Under the pieces are notes generated by a model. The model saw only the letters and a program-made list of their open reading frames with translations. It searched no databases and had not been told where the DNA came from. This document shows, in pieces, positions 7,634 through 16,100 of a DNA stretch of 22,452 bases. Source of the DNA: CBETVX01 sp965539935 (GTDB lineage Bacteria > Bacillota > Clostridia > Peptostreptococcales > Caminicellaceae); contig CBETVX010000049.1 of the NCBI GenBank assembly GCA_965539935.1, forward strand, positions 1-22,452. The letters run 5' to 3'. Each line of letters starts with the position of its first letter. Positions within the stretch are counted from its first letter, which is position 1. The translations under genes and the position numbers were made by a program.

Positions 7634-7674
7634 CTACTTCGTTATTAATGCATATCATGAAGTAGATAATTTTT
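7634..7674 (+). terminator. Possible terminator after yhaM
   Basis: CTACTTC (7634-7640) and GAAGTAG (7659-7665) form a perfect 7-bp inverted repeat with an 18-nt loop, followed by ATAATTTTTAC. The loop is long and the T tract short, so it may instead be an operator or leader structure for the next gene, which starts 31 bp later. Confidence 0.4.
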
Positions 7675-7695
7675 ACATTCTAGAGGAGGAATAAT

Positions 7696-8058
7696 ATGCT
7701 TAGAGTAAAGTGGATAGATAATAGGGGAACAAGGATTTTATATGTTGATTTATCATATATTAAAGACCTAGATGAAATTTCTGATATAATAGGGCAGACT
7801 GAAATTAATCTAAATAATAAGCCAATAAAATCAGTTCCAATAATAGTAAATGCATATAAATTAAAACTTAACTCAGAGCTAGGGGAAATCATTATGGATT
7901 TTCTTATGGAAAATGAGAAATATATTAAGGCTTTAGCTATTATTGGACTTTCAGGTATTAAAAGACGTATACTATCAAAATATATAAAATCATATAACCG
8001 AGATGATGTTAAAATATTTAGAGATATGGAAGATGCAAAGGATTGGGTAGTATCATAA
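7696..8058 (+). CDS. STAS/SpoIIAA-like small protein of unknown function
   Basis: A 120-residue protein with alternating hydrophobic strands and amphipathic helices: RILYVDLSYIKD near the N terminus, SVPIIVNAYKL, a helix (GEIIMDFLMENEKYIKALAIIG), then RRILSKYIK and a C-terminal VKIFRDMEDAKDWV. The order and the ending (KxF.d.eeAk.WL) resemble STAS/SpoIIAA-like domain proteins. No conserved phosphorylatable serine can be assigned and there is no anti-sigma kinase partner beside it. It has no signal peptide or membrane segment, so it is probably cytoplasmic. The start ATG follows GAGGAGG. It lies alone between yhaM and the asnS T-box. The fold call is moderate; no role can be given. Confidence 0.65.
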   Translation: MLRVKWIDNRGTRILYVDLSYIKDLDEISDIIGQTEINLNNKPIKSVPIIVNAYKLKLNSELGEIIMDFLMENEKYIKALAIIGLSGIKRRILSKYIKSYNRDDVKIFRDMEDAKDWVVS

Positions 8059-8106
8059 ATTTTATGAATACTAATATTGAATTTATAACAAAATATAATA
8101 AATACT

Positions 8107-8135
8107 TTGACATCATATAATTTAAATAATATAAT
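8107..8135 (+). promoter_or_regulatory. Consensus promoter of asnS T-box transcript
   Basis: TTGACA (8107-8112) and TATAAT (8130-8135) are both perfect consensus hexamers with a 17-bp spacer. Transcription should start near 8142, at the 5' base of the T-box leader. Confidence 0.9.
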
Positions 8136-8141
8136 ATCAAA

Positions 8142-8428
8142 AAAAGAGACATATAGTAAGACTATGAAGGGAAGAGTAAATATAGGAGGTAGTTTTAGCG
8201 AGTCGGTGGCAGTGGAAGATCGATACGATACCTATATTGAAGAACATCCCAGAGTTTCTAACCGAACTCCTTATTATTGTAGGATAGTAGACTTAGACGG
8301 ATCCAAACCGTTATATTTGGACAGTATTTCATTATCTGATTTGAGTTGGCCATTTTTATGGCAAAAAGGGTGGTACCGCGGAAAATATACCTTTCGTCCC
8401 TGGGTTGGGGTGAAGGGTTTTTTGTTTT
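8142..8428 (+). promoter_or_regulatory. T-box leader of asnS, asparagine specifier
   Basis: A full T-box riboswitch senses uncharged tRNA-Asn and relieves termination. In stem I, GGGA (8169-8172) pairs with TCCC (8247-8250), and TATAGG with CCTATA above it. The specifier loop has AGTA (8175-8178) on the 5' side and GAA-G-AAC-A (8239-8246) on the 3' side. The specifier is AAC at 8243-8245, an asparagine codon that matches the downstream gene. The distal stem I motif AGCGAGTCGGTGG follows. The T-box sequence AGGGTGGTACCGCG is at 8367-8380. The terminator is listed separately. Confidence 0.95.
8390..8428 (+). terminator. Conditional terminator of the asnS T-box
   Basis: CCTTTCGTCCC (8390-8400) pairs with GGGGTGAAGGG (8407-8417), allowing G-U pairs, followed by TTTTTTGTTTT. 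The 5' arm lies just after the T-box bulge sequence, so an antiterminator can form instead. Confidence 0.92.
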
Positions 8429-8533
8429 AGGTAAAGATGGATATTGTTATAAAAAAAACTATATATCCTCTATTGCCTATTATTTGTGATTGATTTGAGA
8501 AGCGCATTGGAATTAAAGAAGGAGGTTTCAAGA

Positions 8534-9925
8534 ATGAAAGGTATATTAATAAAAGACATTTACAGAAAGGCCAGTGAATATTTAGATAAGGATGTTCAGG
8601 TAAGTGGATGGGTTAAAACAATAAGATCTTCTAAGGCCTTTGGTTTCATTGAATTAAATGATGGAACTTTTTTTAAGAACTTACAAATAGTTTTTGACGA
8701 TACCCTTGAAAATTTTAAAGAAATAACAAAATTCCCTATAAGTTGTGCAATAGCTGTTGAAGGGAAATTAGTTGAAACGCCAAATGCAAAACAGCCCTTT
8801 GAGATAAAGGCTACAAAGGTTGAACTTGAGGCAGATTCAGCATCAGATTATCCCCTTCAGAAAAAAAGACATACATTTGAATATTTAAGAGAAATAGCAC
8901 ACTTAAGACCAAGAAGTAATACTTTTTCAGCTGTATTTAGGGTGCGTTCTATAGCTGCCTATGCAATCCATAAATTCTTCCAAGATAGAGGATTTGTATA
9001 TACCCATACTCCAATCATTACTGGTAGTGATTGCGAGGGTGCAGGAGAAATGTTTAGAGTTACTACACTAGACTTACATAATATACCTAAGAATGAGGAA
9101 GGTCAAATAGATTATAAAAAAGACTTTTTTGGTAAAGAAACAAATCTTACAGTAAGTGGACAACTTGAGGCAGAGATATTTGCCCTTGCCTTTAGAAATG
9201 TATATACCTTTGGTCCAACCTTTAGAGCAGAAAACTCAAATACAGCAAGACATGCTTCAGAGTTCTGGATGATTGAACCGGAAATAGCCTTCGCCGATTT
9301 AAATGATAATATGGAAATTGCGGAAGATATGCTAAAGTTTATAATTAATTACGTTATGGAAAATGCCCCAGAGGAAATTGAATTTTTCAATAAATTCATA
9401 GATAAGGGACTTAAGGATAGATTAAATCATGTGGCAAATTCTGACTTTGGTAGAGTATCCTATACGGAAGCCGTTGAATTACTTAAAAAATCCGGTAAAG
9501 AGTTTGAATATCCAGTGGAGTGGGGATGTGACCTACAAACTGAACATGAGAGATATTTAACAGAAGAGATTTTTAAAAAGCCTATTTTTGTTACAGATTA
9601 TCCAAAGGACATAAAAGCATTCTATATGAGACTTAATGATGATAATAAAACCGTTGCTGCAATGGATCTATTAGTACCTGGAGTAGGAGAAATAATAGGT
9701 GGTAGTCAAAGAGAAGAAAGATTAGATGTACTAGAAAAGAGAATTGAAGAAATGGGACTTAATAAAGAGGACTATTGGTGGTATTTAGAGCTTAGAAAAT
9801 ACGGTGGAGTTAAACATGCAGGATATGGATTAGGATTTGAAAGAGCCATTATGTATTTGACAGGAATGAAAAATATTAGAGATGTTATACCATTCCCTAG
9901 AACTCCTAGAAACGCAGAGTTTTAA
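8534..9925 (+). CDS. asnS: Asparaginyl-tRNA synthetase
   Basis: A class IIb synthetase that charges tRNA-Asn in the cytoplasm. The 463 residues match E. coli AsnRS (466). An N-terminal OB anticodon-binding domain (about 15-105; VSGWVKTIRSSKAFGFIELNDG) precedes the class II catalytic core. Visible signatures are DYPLQKKRHTFEYLRE, motif 2 around TFRAENSNTARHASEFW, GEIIGGSQREERLD and motif 3 LGFERAIMYLTG, ending in DVIPFPRTPRNAEF. I start at ATG 8534, with AAGGAGGT 8 nt upstream. A longer frame from 8486 would carry 16 extra residues over the ribosome site and is rejected. It is monocistronic: T-box upstream, perfect terminator downstream. Presence of AsnRS implies direct charging of tRNA-Asn. 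Confidence 0.97.
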   Translation: MKGILIKDIYRKASEYLDKDVQVSGWVKTIRSSKAFGFIELNDGTFFKNLQIVFDDTLENFKEITKFPISCAIAVEGKLVETPNAKQPFEIKATKVELEADSASDYPLQKKRHTFEYLREIAHLRPRSNTFSAVFRVRSIAAYAIHKFFQDRGFVYTHTPIITGSDCEGAGEMFRVTTLDLHNIPKNEEGQIDYKKDFFGKETNLTVSGQLEAEIFALAFRNVYTFGPTFRAENSNTARHASEFWMIEPEIAFADLNDNMEIAEDMLKFIINYVMENAPEEIEFFNKFIDKGLKDRLNHVANSDFGRVSYTEAVELLKKSGKEFEYPVEWGCDLQTEHERYLTEEIFKKPIFVTDYPKDIKAFYMRLNDDNKTVAAMDLLVPGVGEIIGGSQREERLDVLEKRIEEMGLNKEDYWWYLELRKYGGVKHAGYGLGFERAIMYLTGMKNIRDVIPFPRTPRNAEF

Positions 9926-9930
9926 TCATT

Positions 9931-9959
9931 AAAAAAAGCAGCTTAGCTGCTTTTTTTCT
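9931..9959 (+). terminator. Rho-independent terminator of asnS
   Basis: AAAAAAAGCAGC (9931-9942) pairs perfectly with GCTGCTTTTTTT (9946-9957) around a TTA loop. The A arm could also serve in the reverse direction, but no minus-strand gene ends here. Confidence 0.93.
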
Positions 9960-10119
9960 TTTGAACTAGATTAGTTATATATATATAGGTTTGTATGGGT
10001 AAAATAAGAGCATAGAATGTTTTTTGATTATAGAGATAAAAATGATTACTTAATAACAAAAAGGGTATTTAATATGATTGAACTAATAAATTTTTACAGA
10101 TGAAGTGGAGGAAAGGGAT

Positions 10120-11415
10120 TTGGAAAAATACCAAAAACAAATAGATATCCTAGTAGATTACTTTAAAAGTAGGGAAACAAGACAGGAGAATTTTAAAGTA
10201 GGAGCTGAATTTGAACATTTTATCATAGATGAAAAAACTCTAGAAACTATATCTTATTATGGAGAGAATGGAGTAGAAGATACTTTAAAAAAATTGCTTA
10301 AAAAGGGATGGAAGGGAAAATATGAAGGCCAGTATTTATTGGCATTAGAAAAAGAAGGAACAACCGTTACTTTAGAACCTGGAGCCCAGGTGGAATTAAG
10401 TGTAAAACCATATAAAGATATTAAAGATATTGAAAGGGAGTATGTAGAATTCTTAAAGGATATCATACCTATATTAGAAGAAAAAAATCAATATCTTATA
10501 TCCCTAGGTTATCAACCTAAAAGTAAGGTGAAAGATATTAAATTCATTCCGAAAGAAAGATATAAATATATGTCAGAGTATTTTAAAACAAGAGGATATC
10601 TTGCCCACAACATGATGAAGGGCACTGCATCCACCCAAGTAGCTGTAGATTATAAATCAGAAGAAGATTATATAAAAAAGTTTAGAGTTTGTAATTTATT
10701 AGTTTCAGTTGTAGGTACTATGTTTGACAATGCCCCATTTTTTGAAGGAAAGCTATGGGAAAAGTTTAGTCTTAGAACAAACATATGGCAAAATACAGAT
10801 GCAGATAGGTGTAGTGTAGTTCAGGGTGCTTTAGACAAAAAATTTGGATATAAAGATTACGCTAAGTATATACTTAATACACCACCGATACTTGTAGATA
10901 ATGGTAAAGAAGTAAAATATACAGCAGACAAACCCTACAAAGAAATTTTTAATGTAGAAGACTATACAATAGAGGAACTAGAACATATTTTAACAATGGT
11001 ATTTCCCGATGTGAGAACTAAAAAATTTATTGAAATAAGGATGGCAGATGCCCTGCCGTATCCACTTAATTTTTCACTAATAGCCCTATTTAAAGGACTT
11101 CTATATAACGAAGAAAACTTAAATAAACTGTATGAGTTTTCTTTAAAAATTAAAAATGAAGACATAATAAAATCAAAGGAAGAGGCCATTGATAAAGGCC
11201 TTAATGGAAAGTTTTTGGATACTAGTTTAAAAGAATTAGGTAAAAACATAATAAAATATGCCAAAGGTGGATTAAATGAAGATGAGATACAATATATAAA
11301 ACCTTTAGAAGAAATTATAACTAAAGGTAAAGTGCCAGCAGAAATAATCAAGGAAAATCTTAAGTTAGGTAAAAAAGAAGCCTTAAGCTGGTGCATTATA
11401 AATAAAAAGATATGA
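10120..11415 (+). CDS. Glutamate-cysteine ligase-like protein (GCS2 type)
   Basis: The family joins the gamma-carboxyl of glutamate to the amine of cysteine using ATP. The 431 residues look like the plant/alphaproteobacterial GCS2 branch, not E. coli GshA. Key segments are KVGAEFEHF (27-34, with Glu30 and Glu32), TLEPGAQVELS (84-94), MMKGTASTQVAVDY (165-178), RTNIWQNTDADR (219-230) and the later FIEIRMADALP. I start at TTG 10120, because GGAGG at 10107-10111 is 8 nt upstream; a GTG at 10105 lies before that site and lacks its own. The next gene begins 9 bp after the stop and encodes an ATP-grasp ligase, so a two-step gamma-glutamyl thiol pathway is likely. The amine acceptor could be something other than cysteine; only family identity is firm. 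Confidence 0.85.
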   Translation: MEKYQKQIDILVDYFKSRETRQENFKVGAEFEHFIIDEKTLETISYYGENGVEDTLKKLLKKGWKGKYEGQYLLALEKEGTTVTLEPGAQVELSVKPYKDIKDIEREYVEFLKDIIPILEEKNQYLISLGYQPKSKVKDIKFIPKERYKYMSEYFKTRGYLAHNMMKGTASTQVAVDYKSEEDYIKKFRVCNLLVSVVGTMFDNAPFFEGKLWEKFSLRTNIWQNTDADRCSVVQGALDKKFGYKDYAKYILNTPPILVDNGKEVKYTADKPYKEIFNVEDYTIEELEHILTMVFPDVRTKKFIEIRMADALPYPLNFSLIALFKGLLYNEENLNKLYEFSLKIKNEDIIKSKEEAIDKGLNGKFLDTSLKELGKNIIKYAKGGLNEDEIQYIKPLEEIITKGKVPAEIIKENLKLGKKEALSWCIINKKI

Positions 11416-11424
11416 GGTGAAAGA

Positions 11425-12750
11425 ATGTTTGCTAATGAAATAAATGAAAAATATATAAAAGTAATAAAAGAAAATAGTGAAAAATATTATAAAGATTATT
11501 TGAAAACTAAGGATAAAGTAGCAAATTCTTCAGCTGTATATATGGGAGAGCCTGTTCCATTTTTGTATCATCCAATGCTATTTACAAAAAAAGAAATAAC
11601 GGCCTTTGAGAATCTTACATCTACACTAATGGGTATACTTAATAAAGTAATAGATAGATATGTAAAATATCCAGAATACAGGAAAAAGTTTGGATATAGT
11701 AAAGAACTTGAAGAGCTTATTTTAATAGAACACGGATATAATTATAATGTACCTATAGCTAGATTTGATATATTTTATGACGATGAAAGTACCTTTAAAT
11801 TCTGTGAACTAAACGCAGATGGTTCTTCTGCAATGAATGAAACTAATGTTATAGAAAGATTTTTCCTGGATATAGAGTCAATAAATGAACTGAAAAAGGA
11901 ATATGACTTTGATTATTATGAATTAGTTTATAAATGGGTAGATGAAAGCATAGAAATTTATAATGAGTGGTCTAAAGGGGATAAAAAACCTAATGTTGCA
12001 ATAGTAGACTTTGAAGGTGGAAAAACTGTAGATGAGTTTGAAGAATTTAAAAAGGCCTATATAGAAAAAGGTTATTGGTGTGAAATTGTAGACCCTAGAA
12101 GATTGAGATATGAAGGGGGAAAACTGTACTATAATGATACTGTTATAGATTTAGTATATAGAAGACTTGTTACCAGTGATATGATGAAAAAATTTGATGA
12201 AATACCAGATTTCATAGAGGGATTTAAAAATCAAGCAGCTTGTTTTGTGGGACCCATTAGATCACAAATAATTCATAACAAAATAATATTTAAAATACTC
12301 CATGATAAGGATACCCTTGAATTTTTATTAAAGGAAGAAAGGGATTTTATTAAAAATCATATACCACGGACAGAGGTATTAACAGAGGATTTATACAGGG
12401 AAGCCATAGAAAATAAGGACAAATATGTATTAAAGCCCATGGATTTATATGCTTCCTATGGAGTTTATGCCGGTAAAGATTTAAGTGATGATGAGTGGAG
12501 AAAAAAGGTTGATGAATGCCTAAATAACGAATACTTACTTCAAGAATTTGTTTTACCATATACAAAAAAGATGGTAGATTTCAAAGAAAATGGAGAACTT
12601 TCACTATATGATTTTTATCATATAATAGGCCTTTTTATGTACAGAGAAAGATTTGCAGGTATATATACTAGAATTAATGACAAGACTATAATATCTTCTT
12701 TATACGGAGGTAGAACAGTACCTAATTTAATAGCTGAAAAAAAGTTATAA
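11425..12750 (+). CDS. Glutathionylspermidine-synthase-like ATP-grasp ligase
   Basis: The 441-residue protein resembles the C-terminal amide ligase of glutathionylspermidine synthases and other circularly permuted ATP-grasp enzymes. RFDIFYDD (113-120) with FCELNADGSSA (126-135, Glu128 and Asp132) matches the RFD...E-NAD pattern of that family, and YVLKPMDLYASYGVYAG (Lys337) looks like the nucleotide-binding Lys/Gly loop, followed by LLQEFVLP. It has no N-terminal amidase domain. It is translationally close to the GCS2 gene (9 bp apart, GAGGTG site overlapping the stop). By context it may add glycine or another amine to gamma-glutamylcysteine, acting as a GshB substitute, but the acceptor cannot be read from sequence. 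No terminator follows; the ileS promoter begins 8 bp after the stop. Confidence 0.75.
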   Translation: MFANEINEKYIKVIKENSEKYYKDYLKTKDKVANSSAVYMGEPVPFLYHPMLFTKKEITAFENLTSTLMGILNKVIDRYVKYPEYRKKFGYSKELEELILIEHGYNYNVPIARFDIFYDDESTFKFCELNADGSSAMNETNVIERFFLDIESINELKKEYDFDYYELVYKWVDESIEIYNEWSKGDKKPNVAIVDFEGGKTVDEFEEFKKAYIEKGYWCEIVDPRRLRYEGGKLYYNDTVIDLVYRRLVTSDMMKKFDEIPDFIEGFKNQAACFVGPIRSQIIHNKIIFKILHDKDTLEFLLKEERDFIKNHIPRTEVLTEDLYREAIENKDKYVLKPMDLYASYGVYAGKDLSDDEWRKKVDECLNNEYLLQEFVLPYTKKMVDFKENGELSLYDFYHIIGLFMYRERFAGIYTRINDKTIISSLYGGRTVPNLIAEKKL

Positions 12751-12757
12751 AAATATT

Positions 12758-12787
12758 TTGACAAACTATTACAATTTGTTGTATTAT
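12758..12787 (+). promoter_or_regulatory. Promoter of ileS T-box transcript
   Basis: TTGACA (12758-12763) and TATTAT (12782-12787) are spaced by 18 bp. The predicted start near 12794 lies just before the T-box stem I. The promoter begins 8 bp after the stop of the ATP-grasp gene, so read-through from that operon may also enter the leader. Confidence 0.8.
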
Positions 12788-12793
12788 ATTAAC

Positions 12794-13051
12794 TAAATGA
12801 ATAGACTTATATGTGCTATGATGGGGAGAGTAGTAAAGTGACGGGGTCACAGAGAGATAATCCTAGGCTGAGAGATTATTACCTATAGCTTTATGAAGAT
12901 CACCTCTGAGCTAAATACCTGAAATGATAGTAGGGTATTTCGTAGATATGCGTTAAATTCTAATGAGCGATAGGACAGCTTTGTCCTATAACTTGGGTGG
13001 TACCACGGAATAAATCCGTCCCTAGGTCAATGATGACTTAGGGACTTTTTT
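12794..13051 (+). promoter_or_regulatory. T-box leader of ileS, isoleucine specifier
   Basis: Stem I carries GGGGAG-AGTA on the 5' side (12823-12832) and GAA-G-ATC-A-CC on the 3' side (12895-12904). The specifier is ATC at 12899-12901, an isoleucine codon matching ileS. Upper stem I has AGAGAG (12851-12856) and GGCTGAGAG in the distal loop region. Stem III is AAATACC (12913-12919) with GGTATTT (12934-12940). The T-box core TGGGTGGTACCACGG follows at 12994-13008. It should sense uncharged tRNA-Ile and permit read-through. Confidence 0.95.
13018..13051 (+). terminator. Conditional terminator of the ileS T-box
   Basis: GTCCCTAGGTC (13018-13028) pairs with GACTTAGGGAC (13035-13045), one G-U pair, loop AATGAT, then six Ts. 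Confidence 0.93.
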
Positions 13052-13108
13052 ATTAAATATTACTTACAACGTTAAGCATGGAATATAATTTAGAAAGGAA
13101 GGTAAAGG

Positions 13109-16100
13109 ATGAAGAAATTTGAAGAGTTATCTAATTTATCGGTAAGTGAAAATGAAAAGAAAATATCTGAATTTTGGGATGAAATTAATATTCTTGACAA
13201 ATGTGTTGAAACAAGGGAAGGAAACGAATCCTTTGTATTTTATGAAGGACCACCAACTGCAAATGGGAGACCAGGTATACATCACGTTATCTCTAGAACA
13301 CTAAAGGATTCAGTATGTAGATATAAAACTATGCAGGGTTACCAAGTAAAGAGAAAGGCTGGATGGGATACCCATGGACTTCCAGTTGAAATTGAAGTTG
13401 AAAAACAGTTAAATTTAAATAACAAGCAGGATATAGAAAACTATGGAATTGATAAATTTAATGAAAAGTGTAGGGAATCTGTATTTAAATATGAAGGGTT
13501 ATGGAAAGAAATGACTAAGCGTATGGCCTACGCCATAGACTTAGAAAATCCATATATTACCCTTGATAATGATTACATTGAAACTATATGGTGGATACTT
13601 GATAAATTCAATAAAGAAGGATATATATATGAAGGACATAAAATTTTACCATATTGTAGTAGATGCGGTACGGGATTAGCAAGCCACGAAGTTGCTCAAG
13701 GTTATCAAGAAATAAAGAGCAATACTGTTATAGTTAAATTCAAAGTAAAAGACAAAGATGAATATTTCCTAGTGTGGACAACTACTCCATGGACATTGGC
13801 TTCAAACGTTGCATTAACTGTAAATCCAGAGGAAACATATATAAAAGTTAAGGCAGAAGAAACTGGAGAAATCTATTATGTAGAAAAAACTCTAGCACCT
13901 GAAGTAATAGAAGGGGAATATAAAGTACTGGAAGAATATAAGGGTAAAGATTTAGAGTACATGGAATATGAGCAGTTAATGCCCTTTGTAAAGGCAGATA
14001 AAAAAGCTTTCTTTGTGACAGTGGCAGACTATGTAACTACTGAAGATGGTACTGGTATAGTTCATACTGCACCTGCCTTTGGTGAAGATGACTATAACAC
14101 AGGTAAAAGATATAACCTTCCTGTACTTCAACCAGTAAATGAAGATGGTAAATATACTACGACTCCTTGGGAAGGCATGTTTGTAATGGATGCAGACATA
14201 GAAGTTATTAAGTGGTTATATGAAGAAGGAAAACTTTATAAAAAGCAAAAAATGGCCCATAACTATCCCCATTGCTGGAGATGTAAAACTCCACTATTAT
14301 ACTATGCTAAGCCAAGTTGGTATATTGAGATGACTAAACTTAAGGATAAACTAATTGAAAACAATAATGGAGTTGAGTGGTATCCTGATTTTGTTGGAGA
14401 AAAGCGTTTTGGAAACTGGCTAGAAAATCTTAATGACTGGGCTATTTCTAGAAGTAGATATTGGGGAACACCACTAAATATATGGACTTGTGAATGTGGA
14501 CATAAAGAAAGTATAGGATCTAGGAAAGAATTAGTAGAAAAGGCCATCGAAGATATCGATGAATCAATAGAACTACATAGACCATATGTGGATGATGTTC
14601 ATATAAAATGTGAAAAATGTGGTGGAGTAATGACAAGGGTAACGGATGTTATTGACTGTTGGTTTGATAGTGGTTCTATGCCATTTGCTCAACACCATTA
14701 TCCCTTTGAAAATAGTGAGAATTTCTTTGAAGAATTATTCCCAGCAGATTATATCTGTGAAGGTATAGATCAAACTAGAGGATGGTTCTATTCACTACTT
14801 GCAGTATCTACCTTCGTAACTGGTAAATCTCCCTATAAGAGAGTATTAGTTAATGACCTGATCTTAGACAAAGAAGGAAGAAAAATGTCTAAGTCAAGGG
14901 GTAATACTGTAGACCCATTTGAGTTATTTGATAAGTATGGTGCCGATGTACTTAGATGGTATCTATTATATGTATCTCCAGCTTGGACACCAACAAAATT
15001 TGATGAAGATGGTCTAAAGGAAGTGCAAAGCAAATTCTTTGGAACAATTAAAAACGTATATAATTTCTTTACATTGTATGCCAATACTGATGAAATAGAT
15101 CCAAGGGAATTCTTTATAGATTATAGTGATAGACCTGAATTAGATAGATGGATACTTTCTAAATTCAATAATCTTGTGAAGGCAGTTAGAAATTATCTAG
15201 ATGTATTTGACTTAACTAAAGCTGTAAGAACTATACAAGACTTTGTAAATGAAGATTTATCTAACTGGTACATTAGACGTTCCCGTAGACGTTTCTGGGC
15301 AACAGAACTGACTGAAGATAAAAAAGCAGTATATAATACTACTTTTGAGATTTTAGCAGGAGTTTGTAAATTGGTTGCTCCATTTTCACCTTATCTTTCA
15401 GAAGAAATGTATAGAAAATTAACAGGTGAAGAATCAGTGCACTTAAGCTATTATCCAGAAGCTAAAGAAGAACTAATTGATTCTAAGCTTGAAGAAAAAA
15501 TGGATCTTGTAAGGGATTTAGTTGGTTTAGGTAGAGCAGCTAGAGAAGCAGTAAGAATAAAGGTGCGTCAACCAATTGGTAAGGTACTAATCGATGGTAA
15601 ATATGAAGAATTAATTTCTGATCTAGTGCCACTTATGAAGGAAGAATTAAATGTTAAAGAAGTAGTATTTGAAAAGGACCTTAAGGAATATATGAACTTT
15701 GGACTTAAACCTAATTTCCCTGTTGCAGGACCTAAGCTTGGTGCTAAAATCAAAGTATTTGGGAAGGTTCTTGCTGGACTAAATGGATCAGAAGTTGTAC
15801 CTAAACTTGAAGCAGGAGAAGGTATCACATTAGACCTTGATGGAGAAAACTTTGAAATCACTAAAGATTTAGTTCAAATAAATATATCTGCTAAAGAAGG
15901 CTTTACAGTTGAGATGGAAAACAATCTATTTGTAATTCTAGATACTACTTTGACTAAGGACCTTGTAGATGAAGGATATGCTAGAGAGTTTATTTCTAAA
16001 GTACAACAAATTAGAAAGAATAATGGATATGAAATGATGGATAATATCAAAATCTTCTATGATGGCGATGATGAAATAGCCGAAGCGGTAGAGACCTTTA

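Noticed and set aside
8107..8430. 107-residue open frame over the asnS leader
   Set aside because: It starts inside the -35 box and runs through the T-box and terminator; the RNA structure explains the conservation, and there is no ribosome site.
10962..11396. 144-residue minus-strand open frame
   Set aside because: It lies wholly antisense to the GCS2 gene, with no start context and a serine/leucine-rich shadow composition.
12838..12850. GTGAC-GGG-GTCAC mini-hairpin in ileS stem I as an unusual insertion
   Set aside because: These bases can also be read as the normal internal loop region of T-box stem I; without a covariance model I cannot claim an insertion.
15568..15861. 97-residue minus-strand open frame inside ileS
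   Set aside because: Antisense shadow of a conserved gene, with no promoter or ribosome site.
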